DNA from: Gemmatimonadaceae bacterium
Lineage (GTDB): Bacteria; Gemmatimonadota; Gemmatimonadetes; Gemmatimonadales; Gemmatimonadaceae
NCBI GenBank assembly: GCA_013813605.1
Contig: JACCRL010000221.1
Location: 1 to 11,194 of the forward strand
DNA length: 11,194 bases
Direction of reading: 5' to 3'
The position numbers were made by a program, and so were the translations under genes. Positions 8,175 to 11,194 of this stretch are shown here, one piece after another (the first letter of the stretch is position 1; every line of letters begins with the position of its first letter). A model generated the notes under the pieces. That model was given only the letters and a program-made list of their open reading frames with translations, had not been told where the DNA came from and did not search any database.

Positions 8175-10232
8175 TGTCGTTGTCACCGCTCTCGCCGCGG
8201 CAACAAGCTGCGCGGCAAGAGCAGACGGCTCGGTAACGGGAGCATCGCAGGTGTAAGCGCGGCACACATAGGCCGTGGGCTTCCCTCCCGTTATCTGACG
8301 ACCGTCGAGCAGCCGCACTTCACTCGCGCCAGACCCGGATCCGGCCGCAAGCACGAGCGAGGGAACGTACTCAGTTGCTACTACGTGCTCCAGTGCTCGG
8401 AACGCCGGATCGTCGCGGTCACCCACCAGCGCCACTTCGATGGCGCCGTGCACTGTCATGTCGGCGGCGCCGAGCATGTGCCCGAACGCCGACGGATGTT
8501 TGGTGATCGGCTCGGCGAGCGCCTCGAGAACGAACGCAGCTCGCCTCCGCAGCTCGCTGTCCTGCTGCAGCTCGGCGAGCTGGAGGAGGAGGTCGACCGC
8601 CAGCGATGTACCGGATGGCGTGGCGTTGTCGGTCACATCGCGCGGGCGAGTAATGAGCTGTTCCGCGTCGCGCGCCGTATCGAAGAAGGAGCCGGCGTGA
8701 TTGTCCCAGAAGAGATCGATCATGCGGTCGGCAACCTGTCGCGCGCGCTGCACCCAGCTGTCGTCGTAGGTTAGCTCGTAAACGGAAAGGAACCCGAGGC
8801 CGACGGCCGCCTGGTCCTCGAGAAAGCCGAGGATTCGGGTGACGCCGCCTTTGTGCGAGCGCATAACTCTCCCTTCCTTAACCATCTCCCGCCAGAGAAA
8901 CCCGCCGTTGGCGAGTGCGAGCGCGGCGATGTCGCTATTTCCGAACGACCGCGCCGCGGCGGAAAGGCCGCGGAGCATCAGGCCGTTCCAGGCGGCGATG
9001 ATCTTCTCGTCACGACCAGGCCACACCCGTCTGGAGCGTACTTCGTACAGCTTCGATTTCGCACGCTCGAGAATGACGGTGAGATCTTCGAGCGGTATCC
9101 CCGCCCGGGACGCGCCCATCCGTGGGTCGGCGCCGACGAAGAGGATGTTCTTCCCCTCGAAGTTTCCCGCGCGCGTCACGCCGTAGAATGCCTTGAAGAC
9201 TTTGGCGTCGTTGCCCAGCACGGAGTCGAGCTCTTCCTCGGTCCAGACGTAGAACTTTCCCTCGTGCCCTTCGCTGTCCGCGTCGAGGGAGGAGTAGAAG
9301 CCGCCCGCGGGCGAGGTCATCTCGCGACGCAGCCAGGTGACCGTCTCCTCGGTAACGCGCCGCACCTCGGCGTCCTTGGTCGCCTGCCACAGATGCGCTC
9401 CCAGCCGCACGAGCAGCGCGTTGTCGTAAAGCATCTTCTCAAAGTGCGGAACGAGCCAAACGGCATCGACGGCGTAACGGGAAAAGCCGCCGCCGACCTG
9501 ATCGTAAATGCCGCCGCGCGCCATCTTCCTGAACGAATCCGCCACCATCTCGAGCGCGTACGCCGTTCCGGACCGCTTCCAGTAGCGCAGCAGAAAGTCG
9601 AGCGACATCGTAGCGGGGAATTTCGGCGCGCCGCCGAAGCCGCCGTTCCGCGCATCGTATCGCTGCGCGGAGCCGCGATAGGCGAGCTCCAGCGTTTGTG
9701 GCGAGAGCGAGCCGGTCGAGCGCGACCTGACGAGATTATCCGCGTAGATCTGCCGAATCTGCGCCGCGCTCTTCTCTACACCATCCTTCCGCTCGCTGTA
9801 TGCCTCGGCCACCGACTGCAGCACCTTCGTGAACGAAGGCATTCCCTGCCTGTCGTCCGGCGGAAAGTACGTCCCGCCGTAAAAGGGGCTCCCATCCGGC
9901 ATCAGGAACATCGTCATCGGCCATCCGCCGTGGCCCGTCATCGCCTGCACCGCCTGCATGTAAATGCCATCGATATCGGGACGCTCCTCGCGGTCGACCT
10001 TGATGTTGACGAAGTGCTCGTTCATCACGCCTGCGGTGGCCTCGTCCTCGAAAGACTCGTGCGCCATCACGTGACACCAGTGGCAGGCGGCGTAGCCGAT
10101 ACTGAGCAGGATCGGCTTGTTCTCAGCGCGGGATTTCTCCAGCGCTTCGGGTCCCCACGGGTACCAGTCCACGGGATTGTCGGCGTGCTGGAGCAGGTAG
10201 GGACTGGTTTCGTTCGCGAGGCGGTTTGCCAT
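8172..10232 (-). CDS. DUF255 thioredoxin-fold protein, YyaL/SPATA20 family
   Basis: This 686-residue protein belongs to the widespread DUF255 family (YyaL in bacteria, SPATA20 in mammals), whose biochemical role is not settled. The N-terminal thioredoxin-like domain (about 1-165) begins with the family signature [20 protein letters not shown] (3-22) and carries a CxxC redox motif at C50-H-W-C53 in [10 protein letters not shown]. Further signatures are [10 protein letters not shown] (79-88), GGWPMTMFL (102-110) and GGTYFPP (119-125). The remainder resembles a six-hairpin (alpha/alpha) toroid of the type found in N-acylglucosamine 2-epimerases, with [39 protein letters not shown] and [10 protein letters not shown]. 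No signal peptide is visible, so it is probably cytosolic. I chose the ATG at 10232 because an upstream TTG (10250) would add only six non-conserved residues. It is first in the minus-strand operon; no Shine-Dalgarno is seen. The family is certain and the activity unknown. Confidence 0.95.
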   Translation of the reverse strand: MANRLANETSPYLLQHADNPVDWYPWGPEALEKSRAENKPILLSIGYAACHWCHVMAHESFEDEATAGVMNEHFVNIKVDREERPDIDGIYMQAVQAMTGHGGWPMTMFLMPDGSPFYGGTYFPPDDRQGMPSFTKVLQSVAEAYSERKDGVEKSAAQIRQIYADNLVRSRSTGSLSPQTLELAYRGSAQRYDARNGGFGGAPKFPATMSLDFLLRYWKRSGTAYALEMVADSFRKMARGGIYDQVGGGFSRYAVDAVWLVPHFEKMLYDNALLVRLGAHLWQATKDAEVRRVTEETVTWLRREMTSPAGGFYSSLDADSEGHEGKFYVWTEEELDSVLGNDAKVFKAFYGVTRAGNFEGKNILFVGADPRMGASRAGIPLEDLTVILERAKSKLYEVRSRRVWPGRDEKIIAAWNGLMLRGLSAAARSFGNSDIAALALANGGFLWREMVKEGRVMRSHKGGVTRILGFLEDQAAVGLGFLSVYELTYDDSWVQRARQVADRMIDLFWDNHAGSFFDTARDAEQLITRPRDVTDNATPSGTSLAVDLLLQLAELQQDSELRRRAAFVLEALAEPITKHPSAFGHMLGAADMTVHGAIEVALVGDRDDPAFRALEHVVATEYVPSLVLAAGSGSGASEVRLLDGRQITGGKPTAYVCRAYTCDAPVTEPSALAAQLVAAARAVTTT

Positions 10233-10298
10233 GGGTAGAAAAGAACGCAACCTGTGCGCCGCGGTTGTGTAGTCGGCGGTCCGGGGATAACTCTACCC
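10233..10298. promoter_or_regulatory. Divergent intergenic region with symmetric inverted repeat next to both starts
   Basis: The 68 bp between the DUF255 gene and crcB must hold both promoters. GGGTAGA (10233-10239) and TCTACCC (10292-10298) are perfect reverse complements. On its own strand each places TCTACCC directly before a start codon: 0 nt before the DUF255 ATG and 2 nt before the crcB ATG. A GATAAC element (10286-10291) could be a -10 box for crcB, giving a near-leaderless transcript; no good -35 is evident. I see none of the conserved bases of the fluoride (crcB) riboswitch, and the space is barely sufficient for one. The regulatory meaning is tentative. Confidence 0.3.
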
Positions 10299-10300
10299 GC

Positions 10301-10681
10301 ATGACGCTTCTTCTCGTCGCCCTGGGCGGTGCCGGCGGCTCGCTTCTTCGCTACCTGCTCGGCGGGTCGGTTCAGCGAGCCAGTGGAACCGGCTTCCCGA
10401 TTGGCACCCTGTTCGTGAACGTCGCGGGCTGCTTCCTGGCGGGGGTGCTCGTGCGGCACTTCATGAACATTGAGGGGTCCGCCCACCTGCGCGCCGCGCT
10501 GCTGGTCGGGTTCTGCGGCGGTTTCACGACGTTCTCGACCTTCAGCGTCGAAACCGTCGGCCTGATCGAGGGCGGGGAGTACGGCCGTGCCGCTGCGTAC
10601 TCGCTCCTCAGCTTCAGCCTCTGCTTAGGCGCGACTTTCGCTGGAGTCGCGTTGCTTACACGACCAATCACCGTCCGCTGA
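10301..10681 (+). CDS. crcB: CrcB/Fluc fluoride ion channel
   Basis: Fluc-type channels export toxic fluoride across the inner membrane as antiparallel dimers. The 126 residues and about four hydrophobic segments fit a single-gene homodimeric Fluc. Visible signatures are GGAGGSLLRY (9-18), GTLFVNVAGCFLAG (35-48, with the conserved pore asparagine N40) and GFCGGFTTFSTFS (70-82, with the phenylalanine-box residues F78 and F81 and the central-cation-site loop). The ATG at 10301 gives the normal N-terminus MTLLLVALGG; an in-frame start at 10226 would overlap the divergent DUF255 start and add a non-membrane tail. No Shine-Dalgarno precedes it. Its TGA shares one base with the ATG of the next gene (TGATG), so the two are probably translationally coupled. 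No fluoride riboswitch is seen upstream, so control by fluoride is not shown here. Confidence 0.96.
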   Translation: MTLLLVALGGAGGSLLRYLLGGSVQRASGTGFPIGTLFVNVAGCFLAGVLVRHFMNIEGSAHLRAALLVGFCGGFTTFSTFSVETVGLIEGGEYGRAAAYSLLSFSLCLGATFAGVALLTRPITVR

Positions 10682-11194
10682 TGTCCGCAACCTCAACGAC
10701 AGAAATGACCAAACGCGATTCGAAGGACCTGGAGAAGTTTCTCACCGACAACGACGCGCGCATTCGCGACGAGCTGTTCGAGTTCCTTCGCATTCCGAGC
10801 GTAAGCGCCAAGTCCGACCACAACGCCGACACGGCAAAGGCGGCAGACTGGGTAAAGGCGTCCCTCGACCGCATCGGAGTTCCGGCGAAGATATACAAGA
10901 CGGAAGGTCATCCCGTCGTCGTCGGCGAATGGCGGAATGCGCCGGGCGCGCCAACGGTGTTGATCTACGGTCACTACGATGTACAGCCGGTGGAGCCGCT
11001 CGACCTCTGGACATCGCCGCCTTTCGAGCCGACCGTCCGCGACGGAAAGATCTACGCGCGCGGCTCAGTTGACGACAAGGGACAGCTCTTTCTCCACATC
11101 AAGGCGCTCGAGGCGCACCTCGCGGTGCGCAGGAAGCTGCCGCTCAACATCGTCGTGCTGTTCGAGGGGGAGGAGGAGATCGGCAGCGAGCACC
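10681..11194 (+). CDS. M20-family metallopeptidase/dipeptidase (partial, C-terminus off window)
   Basis: This is a zinc-dependent exo- or dipeptidase of family M20, closest in motif layout to the carnosinase/CNDP2-like cytosolic dipeptidases. The first 171 residues are present. The metal and catalytic residues can be read: H98 and D100 in YGHYDVQP, bridging D131 in RGSVDDKGQ, general base E165 and ligand E166 in FEGEEEIGS. Each sits one residue before its human CNDP2 counterpart. DLWTSPPFEP (108-117) is another family block. No signal peptide is visible, so it is probably cytoplasmic. The start is the ATG at 10681 that overlaps the crcB stop; an alternative in-frame ATG at 10705 would drop eight non-conserved residues. 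The later metal ligands and the dimerisation (lid) domain lie beyond the window. Linkage to a fluoride channel has no obvious metabolic logic. Substrate is not determined. Confidence 0.93.
   Translation, partial: MSATSTTEMTKRDSKDLEKFLTDNDARIRDELFEFLRIPSVSAKSDHNADTAKAADWVKASLDRIGVPAKIYKTEGHPVVVGEWRNAPGAPTVLIYGHYDVQPVEPLDLWTSPPFEPTVRDGKIYARGSVDDKGQLFLHIKALEAHLAVRRKLPLNIVVLFEGEEEIGSEH

Noticed and set aside
8164..8265. 34-residue N-terminal extension of the small membrane protein
   Set aside because: It overlaps the DUF255 coding region, is Cys/Arg-rich, and the ATG at 8163 has a well-placed AGGAG.
8853..10238. 461-residue open frame on the plus strand antisense to the DUF255 gene
   Set aside because: It is Arg/His/Val-rich with no recognisable motif and lies wholly opposite a gene with strong family signatures; long antisense frames are expected in high-GC coding DNA.
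10233..10300. Fluoride riboswitch upstream of crcB
   Set aside because: None of the conserved bases of the crcB motif are recognisable and the spacer is only 68 bp with both promoters to accommodate.
10226..10300. 25-residue N-terminal extension of CrcB
   Set aside because: Not hydrophobic, unlike family N-termini, and it overlaps the divergent gene start; the ATG at 10301 gives the usual N-terminus.

Overview
This is a high-GC, gene-dense stretch of bacterial chromosome. It carries no mobile element, RNA gene or CRISPR array that I can see. The gene content suggests a free-living, probably soil-type Gram-negative: a complete de novo NAD pathway from aspartate, a Tat-exported amidase, a long VLCAD-type acyl-CoA dehydrogenase and a DUF255/SPATA20 protein. 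Gemmatimonadota or a similar high-GC phylum is my guess, and it rests on general character rather than any marker gene.

Layout. (1) Bases 1-704, minus strand: the 5' part of a BMP/PnrA-type periplasmic binding protein gene, cut by the window edge. (2) Bases 705-792: a short divergent intergenic region with a 7-bp-arm inverted repeat just before nadB. (3) Bases 793-5886, plus strand: a tight four-gene operon, nadB, nadA, nadC and a Tat-exported amidase-signature enzyme. The three nad genes overlap by a few bases and the amidase starts 2 bp after nadC. (4) Bases 5923-10232, minus strand, convergent with the nad operon: a DUF255 (YyaL/SPATA20-like) thioredoxin-fold protein, a small two-helix membrane protein of unknown family, and an acyl-CoA dehydrogenase, transcribed in that order. 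(5) Bases 10301-11194, plus strand: a CrcB/Fluc fluoride channel followed by an M20 metallopeptidase that runs off the window.

How the genes work together. NadB oxidises L-aspartate to iminoaspartate. NadA condenses this with dihydroxyacetone phosphate to quinolinate on a [4Fe-4S] cluster. NadC converts quinolinate and PRPP to nicotinate mononucleotide. The co-transcribed amidase has no established place in this route. Its partner or substrate is the main open question on the plus strand. In the minus-strand operon the small membrane protein and the dehydrogenase share one reading frame and are separated only by a single UAG codon.

Most of the window is conventional metabolism. I did not find a convincing new biological system. 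The points worth following up are the exported amidase in the NAD operon, the inverted repeat upstream of nadB, the zero-gap same-frame junction between the membrane protein and the dehydrogenase, and the scarcity of Shine-Dalgarno sequences in front of most starts.
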